Source: Amyelois transitella
Lineage: Eukaryota > Arthropoda > Insecta > Lepidoptera > Pyralidae
Direction of reading: 5' to 3'
Length of the DNA stretch: 64,000 nt
Assembly (NCBI RefSeq): GCF_032362555.1
Contig: NC_083516.1
Location: forward strand, 1,699,001 to 1,763,000
The translations under genes and the position numbers were made by a program. The notes beneath the pieces were generated by a model. The model was not told the origin of the DNA. It did not search any database and saw nothing but the letters and a program-made list of their open reading frames with translations. This document shows positions 50,301 to 54,846 of this stretch, one piece after another (position 1 is the stretch's first letter; every line of letters starts with the position of its first letter).

Positions 50301-51289
50301 TCTATACTTTAATATTATAAAGCTGAAGAGTTTGTTTGTTTGTTTGAATGCGCTAATCTCAGGAACTTCTGGTTTGAATTGAAAAATTATTTTGTGTTGA
50401 ATAGATCATTTATCGAGGAAGACTTATGCTTTATAACATCACGTTGCAACTATTAGGAGCGAAAAAATAAAGGAAATTGTGAAAAAACAGGGAAAATTAT
50501 TCATCCTTGAGGGCTCAATGATGCCCAAAATAACTATTCCACGCAGACAAAGTTGCTGGCACAGCTATATATAATATACCTATGTAACATGTATAAGAAT
50601 TATAGATATAAATTTTTTTCAATAATTAAACTTATTGAAAAAAATTTATATCTATAATTCTTATAACTATATGTTTAAGTTTAATTTAGTTTCTTACATA
50701 TCATATAATAAAATTTTATTTACGGCATATAAAATTACCACAAATTGGCTTACTTAGTGATACTGTAATTATGTAAAAAAAAAAATATATGTACTATTTA
50801 ATTTTAATACAAAGATAAAGGAACAAAAAAATTACTAATAGTTTTCTTTAATCAGTGGGCTTTTTAAGGAACTTAGATATAAAAAATTATAATTATATCA
50901 TGATTTAAAAAAAGACATTTTTTTAATATAGAGAAATCAATATCTATTTTCAATTAAAAGTTTCGCGCCCTTAACGATGTGCAAGAGTAGGTGTTTATAT
51001 CATTTATTTTCCTTCCCGGTAATAAATAATGAAAAATCTTGAAAAATATGAATTCAACTACTACAAGGGGGGTAGTTCATTGAACTTACACAGTCAGAGT
51101 GCAGCGATGCAGTTGCACTTTCGGTATGATATAGTGACTGACCATGTCAAAAATATCTTTCGACACATGATCTTCGGGCACTTGGCAAGTTATCTTGGGC
51201 CCTTGCGTTGGATGGAATTCACACAAAAATATACAGCGAATCGGTCCTTCCTGTCCACAGCCCTCGTAATATTTCGAATTCGCATCCAT
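9122..51289 (-). CDS. NPRL2: NPRL2, GATOR1 complex subunit (8 exons, 400 aa)
   Basis: GATOR1 (NPRL2, NPRL3, DEPDC5/Iml1) is the GTPase-activating complex for RagA/B at the lysosome and shuts off mTORC1 when amino acids are low. I joined exons at 51289-51090, 49896-49740, 47187-47061, 41574-41438, 13899-13756, 11894-11810, 9914-9745 and 9304-9122. Every intron is GT-AG, phases agree, and the total is 1203 nt including TGA (human NPRL2 is 380 aa). Recognisable family blocks run in order: [18 protein letters not shown] (about 23-40), [36 protein letters not shown] and ERKLVLFG, to the C-terminal winged-helix part. Arg88 in YARNA aligns with human Arg78, the reported catalytic arginine finger, so GAP activity is probably kept. 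The start is the ATG at 51289-51287 (ACGATGG context); an in-frame TTG lies 12 nt upstream. The gene is diverged head to head from PPCDC. Its introns are filled with repeats, and intron 4 is about 27.5 kb. Introns inferred from sequence only. Confidence 0.95.
9335..9540 (+). repeat. Family A
   Basis: Nearly complete; lies in NPRL2 intron 7 about 30 bp from exon 8. Confidence 0.8.
9611..9702 (-). repeat. Family A, 3' part
   Basis: 3' end with (CATA)n start; in NPRL2 intron 7 next to exon 7. Confidence 0.7.
9745..9914 (-). CDS. NPRL2: NPRL2 exon 7
   Basis: The acceptor ATATATCAG precedes 9914 and the donor GTGGGT starts at 9744. Encodes [35 protein letters not shown] and GLIRRVYK, matching the winged-helix region of NPRL2. 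Confidence 0.95.
10078..10328 (-). repeat. Family A, full length
   Basis: Complete from tail to CCGGGAACCACACGGCAC, in NPRL2 intron 6; part of a local tandem duplication. Confidence 0.8.
10393..10556 (-). repeat. Family A, second unit of tandem duplication
   Basis: Preceded by the same roughly 70-bp spacer as the copy at 10078. Confidence 0.75.
10570..10647 (+). repeat. Family A, 3' part
   Basis: Opposite orientation to its neighbour; ends TAGACGTGATTATATGTATG. Confidence 0.75.
10815..10921 (+). mobile_element. LINE 3' end fragment
   Basis: GAAGCGAAGGAAGTATGCAG ... CCTCCGGGAAAGAGGCGTG and a (TATG)n tail, same family as 44100-44722. Confidence 0.75.
11516..11690 (+). repeat. Family C, (TTCTA)n-tail type
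   Basis: GCTGCAGTGTTGTTTGTTCC, TTTGGTAGCGGTAGTAGATA, CTATTCTATTC tail. Confidence 0.75.
11810..11894 (-). CDS. NPRL2: NPRL2 exon 6
   Basis: The acceptor TTGTCTCAG precedes 11894 and the donor GTGAGT starts at 11809. Encodes [10 protein letters not shown] to VEFCARS plus one base. A nearer GT (after GCTAG) would break the frame into exon 7, so the GTGAGT donor was chosen. Confidence 0.9.
11955..12078 (+). mobile_element. LINE 3' end fragment
   Basis: Same 3' end as 10815-10921; lies about 60 bp upstream (minus-strand sense) of the NPRL2 exon 6 acceptor. Confidence 0.75.
12132..12206 (-). repeat. Family A, 3' end
   Basis: (CATA)n then GGTCACGTCTATATCCCTTG and GGGGTAGACAGAGCC. Confidence 0.7.
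12226..12425 (+). repeat. Family C, (TTGAATTTGAA)n-tail type
   Basis: Same head, then TTATTTGACGACAACCAATG and AATTTTTGAATTTGAATT. Confidence 0.75.
12462..12665 (-). repeat. Family A, two 3' fragments
   Basis: Fragments at about 12462-12535 and 12606-12665, both diverged. Confidence 0.6.
13468..13727 (-). repeat. Family A, full length, beside NPRL2 exon 5
   Basis: Complete copy ending about 30 bp from the exon 5 donor. Confidence 0.8.
13756..13899 (-). CDS. NPRL2: NPRL2 exon 5
   Basis: The acceptor ATTGTTTCAG precedes 13899 and the donor GTGAGT starts at 13755. Forty-eight codons encode [10 protein letters not shown] through [17 protein letters not shown], almost colinear with the vertebrate protein. 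A full family A repeat begins only about 30 bp into the next intron. Confidence 0.95.
13937..14029 (+). repeat. Family A, 3' part
   Basis: AACAGCTGAGCGAGGCCTTT to TATATGTATG; about 40 bp upstream of the exon 5 acceptor. Confidence 0.75.
14236..14503 (-). mobile_element. Helitron-like, type 1, full length
   Basis: Minus strand: TCTATACTAATATTATAAAG start, CGCGAACGAAGTCGCGGGC hairpin, CAGCTAG end, flanked by A and T. Confidence 0.7.
15150..15401 (+). repeat. Family A, full length
   Basis: CCGTGTGGTTCCCGGCACCA through GACGTGATTATATGTTTG. Confidence 0.8.
15591..15821 (-). repeat. Family B SINE
   Basis: Reverse copy; B box complement GGGATTCGAACC-like (GAGATTCGAACCC) and CTGCGCCACAGAGGCC head. 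Confidence 0.85.
15878..16262 (-). pseudogene. LINE RT C-terminal fragment with 3' tail
   Basis: The minus strand encodes [37 protein letters not shown] and [18 protein letters not shown] in one 97-codon frame, then the 3' tail GGGAAAAAGGCGTGATTTTATGTATG. 5' truncated, as usual for LINEs. Confidence 0.8.
16183..16823. repeat. Local direct duplication, about 180 bp
   Basis: 16183-16363 and 16645-16823 share AACAATGTTGTCTATTTTAA, CCCATATCCAATGTCC and AATACAATCAAAGCGG. It includes the broken LINE end plus unique sequence. Confidence 0.75.
16526..16644 (-). repeat. Family A, 3' part
   Basis: Inserted between the two arms of a local duplication (16183-16363 and 16645-16823). Confidence 0.75.
17008..17380. 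repeat. Family A pieces around a family B SINE
   Basis: A reverse 3' piece at 17008-17046, the SINE at 17061-17220, then a forward 5' piece at 17246-17348 and a short reverse piece: a nested repeat cluster. Confidence 0.65.
17061..17220 (-). repeat. Family B SINE, tail truncated
   Basis: Head and B box present (GGGATTCGAACCCGGGACC); the 3' body is lost. Confidence 0.8.
17571..17730 (-). mobile_element. LINE 3' end fragment
   Basis: (TATG)n tail in reverse, CACGCCTTTTTCCCGGAGGG and the coding end up to the pseudo-RT; 5' truncated. Confidence 0.75.
17967..18292. repeat. Family A, inverted pair
   Basis: Reverse 3' piece (17967-18050) facing a forward nearly full copy (18062-18292). Confidence 0.7.
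18661..18756 (-). repeat. Family A, 3' part
   Basis: Diverged, with (CATA)n start. Confidence 0.6.
19236..19494 (-). repeat. Family A, full length
   Basis: Complete apart from a short deletion after the tail; followed by (AAAG)n. Confidence 0.8.
20086..20317 (-). mobile_element. Helitron-like, type 2, full length
   Basis: Minus strand: TCCTACTAATATTATAAATG start; GCGGACGAAGTCGCGGGC hairpin; GGCCTCTAG end. Confidence 0.7.
20368..20530 (+). repeat. Family A, diverged
   Basis: CTTGGGATTCCTCTTGTGGG to GGACATAGATATGACTAT. Confidence 0.65.
20578..20750 (+). mobile_element. Helitron-like, type 1, internal deletion
   Basis: TCTATACTAAAATTATAAAG start and CGCGGGCACAGCTAG end. Confidence 0.7.
21108..21526. 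repeat. Family A, inverted pair
   Basis: Forward copy 21108-21342, then reverse copy 21343-21526, tail to tail. Confidence 0.75.
21763..21970 (-). mobile_element. Helitron-like, type 2, old
   Basis: CTTTTTGCGTGGAAGAGTAAC core and the AATAGTAG end; hairpin end decayed. Confidence 0.5.
22128..22322 (+). repeat. Family A
   Basis: Copy with an internal deletion after GTGGTTCCCGTCACC. Confidence 0.75.
22344..22508 (+). mobile_element. LINE 3' end fragment
   Basis: CTGGCAAAAGGTCAGGTCAA through AAAGAGGCGTGATTTATGTATG; diverged copy. Confidence 0.7.
23232..23322 (+). repeat. Family A, internal deletion
   Basis: GGATAAGCTTATAAGCTTGG joined directly to GGCTCTGTCTACCCCGCAAG and the tail. Confidence 0.7.
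23558..23727 (+). repeat. Family B SINE, headless
   Basis: Starts at GGCCGGGGCATGATGAGA and retains the whole 3' body. Confidence 0.8.
23948..24223 (+). mobile_element. Helitron-like, type 1, full length
   Basis: TCTATACTAATATTATAACG start to GCGGTTAAAGCTAG end. Confidence 0.7.
24732..24941 (+). mobile_element. Helitron-like, type 2, full length
   Basis: TCCTACTAATCATATTATAA start to GCGGGCGGCCTCTAG end. Confidence 0.7.
24950..25100 (-). repeat. Family A, old copy
   Basis: Recognisable ATCACGTTTTTATCC, GGAGCCAACAGTCTCG and AAAGAATCC motifs. Confidence 0.55.
25535..25695 (-). repeat. Family A, 3' two thirds
   Basis: Conserved copy with deletion before the ACCACACGGCA end. Confidence 0.75.
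25701..27814. other. NPRL2 intron 4, AT-rich, outside the tandem repeat
   Basis: Apart from the 111-bp tandem repeat, nothing coding was recognised. Confidence 0.4.
26633..26890. repeat. Tandem repeat, 111-bp unit, about 2.3 copies
   Basis: TATTGATTATTTTAACTTTA recurs at 26633, 26744 and 26855. Confidence 0.85.
27815..28077 (-). repeat. Family A, full length
   Basis: From CATACATACATATGGCCACG to GCTGGGAACCACACGGCAC. Confidence 0.8.
28400..28778 (-). repeat. Family A interrupted by about 170 bp
   Basis: The repeat halves (28400-28453 and 28626-28778) are split by unrelated sequence that includes an ATG-started hydrophobic ORF. Confidence 0.7.
29403..29560 (+). repeat. Family C, (TTCTA)n-tail type
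   Basis: GTGCAGTGTAGTTTGTTCCG to TTCTATTCTATTCTATTATC. Confidence 0.75.
29656..29924 (+). mobile_element. Helitron-like, type 1 start with type 2 end
   Basis: TCTACACTAATATTATAAAG start; the end GCGGGCGGCCTCTAG is the type 2 form. Confidence 0.7.
30254..30513 (-). repeat. Family A, full length
   Basis: Complete copy. Confidence 0.8.
30724..30772 (+). repeat. Family A, 3' end
   Basis: AGCTCTGTCTACCCCGCAAG through (TATG)n, abutting a Helitron-like start. Confidence 0.75.
30769..31034 (+). mobile_element. Helitron-like, type 1
   Basis: TCGATACTAATATTG start to GCGGGCACAGGTAG end; diverged. Confidence 0.65.
31470..31732 (-). repeat. Family A, full length
   Basis: Complete copy. Confidence 0.8.
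31898..32100 (-). repeat. Family C, (TTCTA)n-tail type
   Basis: ATTGACGTCACATCACTTGA through GAAGCGGCGGAACAAACTAC and the upstream body. Confidence 0.75.
32345..32539 (-). mobile_element. Helitron-like, type 1, hairpin end lost
   Basis: Reverse copy, TCTATACTAATATTATAAAG start only. Confidence 0.65.
32855..33062 (-). mobile_element. LINE 3' end fragment
   Basis: CACGCCTTTTTTCCCCGGAG to GATCAAGATACGTTAGTCTA; same family. Confidence 0.75.
33246..33865 (-). mobile_element. Helitron-like, type 3, 620 bp
   Basis: Minus strand: TCACTACATAGTATAAAACA start and GCGCGGGTCAGCTAG end; the longest of the set. Contains a T run (33655-33674). Confidence 0.65.
34688..34805 (-). repeat. Family A, 3' part, old
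   Basis: CATACATACCAAATCATGTC ... AAAAGACTAATAGGCC. Confidence 0.65.
36131..36250 (+). repeat. Family B SINE, old copy
   Basis: GACGGCCTGTGACGCAATGG and CAGGGTTCGATC. Confidence 0.65.
36824..37105 (+). repeat. Family E-related repeat
   Basis: GTGAGGGAAAACATCGTGAG and AACCTGCACATTCAGG match the complement of the family E end. Confidence 0.5.
37500..37680 (+). repeat. Family C, (TTGAATTTGAA)n-tail type
   Basis: CAGTTTGTTACCGCTTCTTC and TTATTTGACGTCAACCAATG. Confidence 0.75.
37800..37855. repeat. Perfect 25-bp inverted repeat
   Basis: Arms 37800-37824 and 37831-37855, 6-nt loop, no mismatch. Confidence 0.9.
38633..38886 (+). repeat. Family A, two tandem 3' parts
   Basis: An old copy (38633-38760) followed by a younger one (38768-38886). 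Confidence 0.7.
39580..39805 (+). repeat. Family C, (TTCTA)n-tail type, longest
   Basis: Includes the upstream body GACAATGTGCATTCGGCCAC and TGTGACGTCAATAAGTGATA. Confidence 0.75.
40080..40440 (-). repeat. Family E repeat; tRNA-like GGTGGCCGAATCGGTAAGG at one edge
   Basis: CCGGTTGCATCTTCATTACT through CATCCAGTTGCCTGAATGTG. The edge GGTGGCCGAATCGGTAAGG resembles the D-arm of a Ser/Leu tRNA, suggesting a SINE; no clear B box seen. Confidence 0.5.
40625..40730 (-). repeat. Family A, 5' half
   Basis: TTAGTCGCCTTTTACGACAT to GTGCCGGGAACCGCAC. Confidence 0.75.
40834..40995 (+). repeat. Family C, (TTGAATTTGAA)n-tail type
   Basis: ATGCTGCAGTGCAGTTTGTT with a small internal deletion. Confidence 0.75.
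41105..41395. repeat. Direct duplication around a (TTC)n tract
   Basis: TCCTTGATCCATTGTCCATG and CCCCCCTTTACGTCACGCCC occur in both copies (41105-41213, 41290-41395). Each holds the inverted repeat TGAAGCTGAA/TTCAGCTTCA. (TTC)n at 41221-41242. Confidence 0.8.
41438..41574 (-). CDS. NPRL2: NPRL2 exon 4
   Basis: The acceptor CCACCAG precedes 41574 and the donor GTAGGG starts at 41437. Encodes [10 protein letters not shown] to [14 protein letters not shown]. The exon is strikingly GC-rich at third positions compared with the AT-rich flanks, as expected for a true exon. It is followed by the 27.5-kb intron 4. Confidence 0.94.
41615..41876 (+). repeat. Family A, full length, beside NPRL2 exon 4 acceptor
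   Basis: Begins within 45 bp of the exon 4 acceptor and runs away from it. Confidence 0.8.
41934..42040 (-). repeat. Family A, 3' part
   Basis: CATACGTACATACATATGTA ... GGCCACGCTCAGCC. Confidence 0.75.
42246..42380. repeat. Family A, inverted pair fused at the centre
   Basis: Reverse tail (42246-42289) joined directly to a forward 3' part (42290-42380). Confidence 0.7.
42896..43000. repeat. Family D foldback element
   Basis: TTATCGCGCGAAAAACTATC and AGCGAAACAGCGATAGTATA; one arm shortened. Confidence 0.6.
43590..43858 (-). repeat. Family B SINE
   Basis: Reverse copy with a 30-bp internal insertion; GGGATTCGAACCCGGGACCT B box is intact. Confidence 0.8.
44100..44722 (+). pseudogene. LINE reverse transcriptase C-terminal fragment
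   Basis: Longest copy of the window's LINE. Frames broken by stops spell [19 protein letters not shown], then [36 protein letters not shown] and [15 protein letters not shown]. The HVERM...GRPRRT tail is typical of insect non-LTR RT C-termini. Ends in the gene's 3' region with the AAGCGAAGGAAGTATGCAG motif. Confidence 0.8.
44790..45000 (-). repeat. Family C, (TTGAATTTGAA)n-tail type
   Basis: Reverse copy: ACAACAATGGTTGACGTCAA and AGAAGAAGCGGTAAAAAACT. Confidence 0.75.
45684..46014. mobile_element. Two Helitron-like pieces, back to back
   Basis: A reverse CTAGCTTTCACAAGCTGCTT end (45684-45833), then a type 3 copy (45834-46014) ending GGGTGGCTAG. Confidence 0.6.
46465..46640 (-). repeat. Family A, old copy
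   Basis: AATCACGTCTTTAACCC ... CAAACAGTGACAGGTTG. Confidence 0.65.
46645..46990 (+). pseudogene. Decayed gypsy-type LTR retroelement pol fragment (RNase H)
   Basis: Broken reading frames spell [19 protein letters not shown], then [19 protein letters not shown] and KDN...ADALSR-like residues at the end, the RNase H core of gypsy-clade elements. Several stops and frame changes. It differs from the intact element at 54479 and ends near NPRL2 exon 3. Confidence 0.8.
47061..47187 (-). CDS. NPRL2: NPRL2 exon 3
   Basis: Begins after CTCTTTAG and ends at GTGAGG (47060). Encodes [10 protein letters not shown] to MCTLT plus one base. Matches the family segment leading to the CTLP/CTLT turn. A decayed gypsy pol fragment ends about 70 bp inside the downstream intron. 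Confidence 0.93.
47217..47277. repeat. (AT)n microsatellite
   Basis: About 30 AT units between NPRL2 exon 3 and a palindrome. Confidence 0.9.
47283..47394. repeat. Perfect 112-bp palindrome
   Basis: 56-nt arms built from the LINE segment TGCAAGCTCGGCGGTTTCGG with an AT-repeat centre; no mismatch found. Confidence 0.9.
47378..47517 (+). mobile_element. LINE 3' end fragment
   Basis: GCCGAGCTTGCATGAAGAGA through GAAAGAGGCGTGATTTTATG and (TATG)n; forms an inverted pair with the next copy. Confidence 0.75.
47525..47701 (-). mobile_element. LINE 3' end fragment, tail to tail with 47378-47517
   Basis: Reverse copy starting ACATACATAAAATCACGCCT and running to the GTCTAGGTCTTCCCAC coding part. Lacks part of the CCCGGAGGGGTAGGCAGAGA segment. 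Confidence 0.75.
48188..48340 (-). mobile_element. LINE 3' end fragment
   Basis: AATCACGCCTCTTTCCCGG..., diverged reverse copy with an internal deletion. Confidence 0.65.
48699..48924 (+). repeat. Family B SINE, full length
   Basis: Best-preserved copy: intact A and B boxes and 3' body. Confidence 0.85.
49196..49290 (-). mobile_element. LINE 3' end fragment
   Basis: AAAATCACGCGTCTTTCTCG to CTTCATCCACATTCATAGAA; diverged, adjoining a family C piece. Confidence 0.65.
49292..49355 (-). repeat. Family C, 3' fragment
   Basis: AATAGAATAGATTTATTTTC to ATTGACGTCACAAC. Confidence 0.65.
49365..49698 (-). repeat. Family A, two copies
   Basis: Fragment 49365-49430, then a nearly full copy 49450-49698 ending about 40 bp from the NPRL2 exon 2 donor. 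Confidence 0.75.
49740..49896 (-). CDS. NPRL2: NPRL2 exon 2
   Basis: The acceptor TTTTGCAG precedes 49896 and the donor GTAAG starts at 49739. The first base completes Val67; then come 52 codons including [18 protein letters not shown] and [12 protein letters not shown]. It carries the putative catalytic arginine (Arg88). Family A repeats lie about 40 bp from both splice sites. Confidence 0.95.
49945..50163 (+). repeat. Family A, beside NPRL2 exon 2 acceptor
   Basis: CCGTGTGGTTTTCGGCACTT through (TATG)n. Confidence 0.75.
50301..50567 (+). mobile_element. Helitron-like, type 1
   Basis: TCTATACTTTAATATTATAA start; end GCTGGCACAGCTA decayed. In NPRL2 intron 1. Confidence 0.65.
50592..50665. 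repeat. Perfect 34-bp inverted repeat
   Basis: Arms 50592-50625 and 50632-50665, 6-nt loop; in NPRL2 intron 1. Confidence 0.9.
51090..51289 (-). CDS. NPRL2: NPRL2 exon 1 (start codon exon)
   Basis: Encodes residues 1-66 plus two bases of Val67. It contains the longin-domain start with [16 protein letters not shown], the most conserved NPRL2 block. The donor is GTAAGT beginning at 51089. The first bases of this exon are A- and G-rich with a good ATGG context. Confidence 0.95.
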
Positions 51290-51883
51290 CGTAAACAACA
51301 ACTCAATTAAAACTTAATAACACTTCAACACATTTCTAACTTTTAAATCGGTCATTCTCAGTCACGGCACCATTTAAAAACAATACAAACGATTTGACAC
51401 ACTAACACGATTCAAATAGCGTAAATCGTAATAATCCTGCAAATATCCTTCCTTCTCAACATTTACGAATCGACTAATTTTTTGCAATAATTTTGTTTGT
51501 ACACCTCCTACCTTTACTCAGGCAGGTTGACAATTATTTGACAGTGACATATCCTTAAAAGTGTTGCCAATATTATTTTCCACCATTAGGTTTTCTTTTA
51601 TATTTTTGATTTATAATAATAAACCAATAACAATTCGGGGTATACCCTTTATTAACTGTGTAAATGAAATAAAGGAAGATTTGAAGTCCAGACACTAAGA
51701 CATTAGACTGAAACATCAGAATATTTCTTTTAAAAATAAAACATTTGGCTTAATAAATTTAAGAAAATGGTAACACTGCAATCAGCTGTCCTGTATTATA
51801 TCACGTCAAATTTGTAAACAAAAACAATAGATAACTTTTACAGTAACAAACATCACTGAATTGTGCTGTAAGCTGTAATAATC
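51290..51883. promoter_or_regulatory. Shared divergent promoter NPRL2 / PPCDC
   Basis: The 594 bp between the two start codons must hold both 5' UTRs and promoters. It is free of the repeat families that fill the rest of the window, which is notable here. No clear TATA box at a convincing distance was seen. Bidirectional use is inferred from the head-to-head layout only. Confidence 0.6.
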
Positions 51884-51994
51884 ATGGTTTTATTTAAAAT
51901 TCTTATTGGTGCAACAGGAAGTGTAGCAGCTATCAAAATACCTGTTTTATCTAAATTATTAATTGATTCCAAAGAACAGGGTTTTGATTTTGAG
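51884..51994 (+). CDS. PPCDC: PPCDC exon 1
   Basis: Thirty-seven codons from ATG in the context TAATCATGG, ending GFDFE at the donor GTTAGT (51995). Carries the glycine/serine flavin loop TGSVAA. Confidence 0.93.
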
Positions 51995-53368
51995 GTTAGT
52001 ATCAGTAATACAAATTAAATTTTTTCTATGTGCATATTATGAGTACAACGTCTTAAATTTACACAATTATATAAACCCTTCCGGATAAAACTATTAAACC
52101 TTTTACTTGTTGCTAATTACAATTTGATTGCTCTCTTAGAAGACTGAACTAGATACAAGTTACAGGTGAGAATAATAATGACTGAAAATGCGAAGCATTT
52201 CTTCGAATTATCCGAACTTCCTCCTTTAGTGGATGTGTATGATGATGCTTCAGAATGGAATTCGTGGAAGGGCCGAGGAGACCCTGTATTACACATCGAA
52301 CTTGGCAAGTGGGCTGATTTGATGGTGATTGCTCCTTTGGATGCTAACACTCTTGCGAAAATGGCACAGGTACCTAATGATTTTTTTCATACCATATTAA
52401 ATAATTCTGATGTATATCTTACTTGCAAGACATTATAAACTAGAGGTTGTAAAATGCTCACAAACAGTTGTTAGTGTTTACCTTGGAATTCTGGAGATAA
52501 TACCACTTTGAAAGATTGAGTCAATATTTATCACCAAGATTTTATTACATACATACATAGAATCACGCCTCTTTCCCGGAGGGGTAGGCAGAGACTACCT
52601 CTTTCCACTTGCCACAATCTCTGCATACTTCCTTCGCTTCATCCACATTCATACAAGCTCGGCGGTTTCGGGTACTTTTGACCTGGCCCTTTACCAGGAC
52701 ATCCTTAATTTGATCAAGATACGTTTGACCTTTCCCTCCACACTCTCCTTGTATATCTGCTTTATTAGCTCCTCTTATTTAAGATAAATGCTTTTATATT
52801 AAGTAAACACCTAGGTGAAAAGATAAAATGGAAAAAACACAAAAAGTATGAATGATGATAGAATGATGTTGCCGTAGCAAAACTATGTGCTTCCTGGCAC
52901 TCTTCCATTGGATGTAATAAAAGGCGACAATAGAAAAGGCTAATAACATAGTATTATTTTCTTAGGTGATAGGCTAGCAACCTGACACAATTTGAATCTC
53001 GATTCTGTCATCAAGCTATAGACAAGATCAAGATATTTGAGATTGTTGACTTTGTCTACCTCATGAGAGATAAACACATAACTATATGTATGAATAATTT
53101 CTTACAGGGAATTTGCGACAACCTCCTCACATGTACAACTCGAGCATGGGACCTCTCCAAACCACTTCTCTTCTGCCCAGCAATGAACACAAGGATGTGG
53201 GAGCACCCTATTACCTCCAAACAGATTACCACTTTGAAGGAATGGGGTCATATAGAGATCCCTCCAATAGAGAAGACGTTGATGTGCGGAGACAAGGGAG
53301 TGGGGGCAATGGCTGAGGTCACGACTATTGTGGACAGGATAAAGACAGTTGTTAGTTCAAAATCATGA
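51884..53368 (+). CDS. PPCDC: PPCDC, phosphopantothenoylcysteine decarboxylase (3 exons, 191 aa)
   Basis: FMN-dependent decarboxylase that turns 4'-phosphopantothenoylcysteine into 4'-phosphopantetheine, the third step of CoA synthesis from pantothenate. Exons are 51884-51994, 52166-52369 and 53108-53368, all phase 0 with GT-AG ends, giving 191 residues (human 204). The flavin-binding start IGATGSVAAIK is at 8-18. The active-site His is His80 in DPVLHIELGKW. The family signature PAMNTRMW is at 129-136 with Asn132. The substrate-clamp Cys is Cys165 in MCGDKGVGAMAE. All key residues of the Hal3/PPCDC family are present, so the protein should be active. Intron 2 contains a LINE 3' fragment and a family A repeat reaching to the exon 3 acceptor. 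AATAAA lies at 53514-53519. Confidence 0.95.
52166..52369 (+). CDS. PPCDC: PPCDC exon 2
   Basis: Begins after AGTTACAG and ends at the donor GTACCT. Sixty-eight codons, VRIIMTENAK to NTLAKMAQ, including the DPVLHIELGKWADL segment with the catalytic histidine and the conserved APLDANTL. Confidence 0.95.
52548..52762 (-). mobile_element. LINE 3' end fragment in PPCDC intron 2
   Basis: CACGCCTCTTTCCCGGAGGG through TCCACACTCTCCTTGTATAT; antisense to PPCDC. Confidence 0.75.
52878..53095 (+). repeat. Family A in PPCDC intron 2, reaching the exon 3 acceptor
   Basis: Old copy from CAAAACTATGTGCTTCC to ACATAACTATATGTATG, which ends about 13 nt before exon 3. Confidence 0.7.
53108..53368 (+). CDS. 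PPCDC: PPCDC exon 3
   Basis: Begins after TTTCTTACAG. Eighty-six codons plus TGA: GICDNLLTCTTRAWD, PAMNTRMWEHP and CGDKGVGAMAEV, with a short hydrophilic C-terminus. Confidence 0.95.
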   Translation, partial: GICDNLLTCTTRAWDLSKPLLFCPAMNTRMWEHPITSKQITTLKEWGHIEIPPIEKTLMCGDKGVGAMAEVTTIVDRIKTVVSSKS

Positions 53369-54478
53369 TATTTGTGTGTTGTTTACGAAACTACTTAATT
53401 CCTAGATGCGGTTATGGGAAATTAAATTATTTGTATAAATATGTATGTGAAATGGAGATTGAAATGTGATAATTTATTGTAGTTGTTTTGTTATATTTTT
53501 TGTTATTATATAAAATAAATACTTATTTATACTTTTTTTCTTTTTTTGTGTACTAATTTAAATCTGCAGGAGGCCTATGGATTATTTTCCCATGGCAATT
53601 TCTGAGAAAAAAATACCTGTTGTTACATGAAGATCTATCATACATTTGTGTCAAAATCCGGCAAATTTGTGCAGTAGTTTTTTGGTATATATATATATAT
53701 ATAGTAACCAAAAGACTACTGCACATAATATATATATATATTTATTTATTTATTTATTCTTAAGATTGACTTAATTTTATATCTGTTTCTCACACATTAC
53801 TTGTTTTCACAATTTTGTTGCATTTCAATGTATAAAAACGCAGAATTCTCACCTATTTCACATCCAGGGGGAAAAGAATCTATTTTCAGATACGAGAAAT
53901 GAAAATCTTTGTAATGTATTATTTCTTTATTGCATCACTGAATACTGTTTCTAATGCTAGCGTACATGCAATACAAACAGAACTATATATAAACCAATTA
54001 TAACTCTCATTACATCACATACAAATAACTATACAGAAAAACATTACAATAAATTTCTACTAAAACTTAGAAACAGCTTTCCAAATATAAAATTCAGGAC
54101 ATGTCCTATAAAGATATTAAAAACGGTTTAAAATACGGTCTAAAATTAAAGGTTTGTCATGCATATTTTATTTTATAAATATCTTGCCTTGTTTTTATTC
54201 TTCTTATATATTTGTTAATAGGTGTTTTGAATTTCAAAAGTACATATTTTAACAAACCGTTTGGGCACATTCTATATTTTGTATTTGGTTAGCAGTTAGA
54301 ACCAGAAACGTAACTTGAAATGATTTGTCTCGTAAAACGTAACACTCGAATATTCAAACGCATTTGGCGTCCTCAATTCTCATTCCGTCTCCGTCTATTC
54401 GACTTAACGAGATAAAGATAAAAAAGCAGGCAGTGATAGTTCCATAGAATTCGGATTTATTATTTCAATTTTAGAGCT
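53369..54478. other. Intergenic, PPCDC 3' flank to LTR element
   Basis: AT-rich sequence with a short AT microsatellite (53686-53701) and no recognisable gene. Its end (AGCT at 54475-54478) is the target site of the LTR element. Confidence 0.6.
53514..53519 (+). terminator. Probable PPCDC poly(A) signal AATAAA
   Basis: AATAAA about 145 bp after the PPCDC stop, followed by a T-rich stretch at 53534-53546. The position is right for a 3' end; no transcript data. Confidence 0.5.
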
Positions 54479-54824
54479 TGTAGGGATTTTTACAATTTAT
54501 TAATTTTAATAGTTTTAATTGTAAATATGTACATCAAATAATAAATAAAATTATATTTTAGTAATAAACGGACAACCTATATCACCTCATACGCGGAACT
54601 CTTTCGTCCTGCCATAAATTCGGCGGACAAGTAAAATGAAAAAATGACAGTTTGACAAGTGTCAATCTTATTGCATTTCTAGGCCCGTTTATTGCTTTAC
54701 GTTTAAATATTAATTTTCAGATTTCAGATTCAAATCTTTTATTTCATCCTATATCCATTTCCCTATTCTCTTACTCTGACTGCGCTTCACCTTCTATCAA
54801 GTAAGCTTTGAATCTATCGCTACA
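54479..54824 (+). repeat. 5' LTR
   Basis: 346 bp beginning TGTAGGG and ending CGCTACA, followed at once by T and the primer binding site. AT-rich centre with AATAAA-type motifs near 54540. Should hold the element promoter. Confidence 0.93.
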
Positions 54825-54825
54825 T

Positions 54826-54836
54826 TGGTGACCCCG
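54826..54836 (+). other. Primer binding site (tRNA-Trp type)
   Basis: TGGTGACCCCG is complementary to CGGGGUCACCA, the 3' end of animal tRNA-Trp, starting 2 nt after the LTR. The match stops after 11 nt. Confidence 0.8.
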
Positions 54837-54846
54837 TTTTAACACG

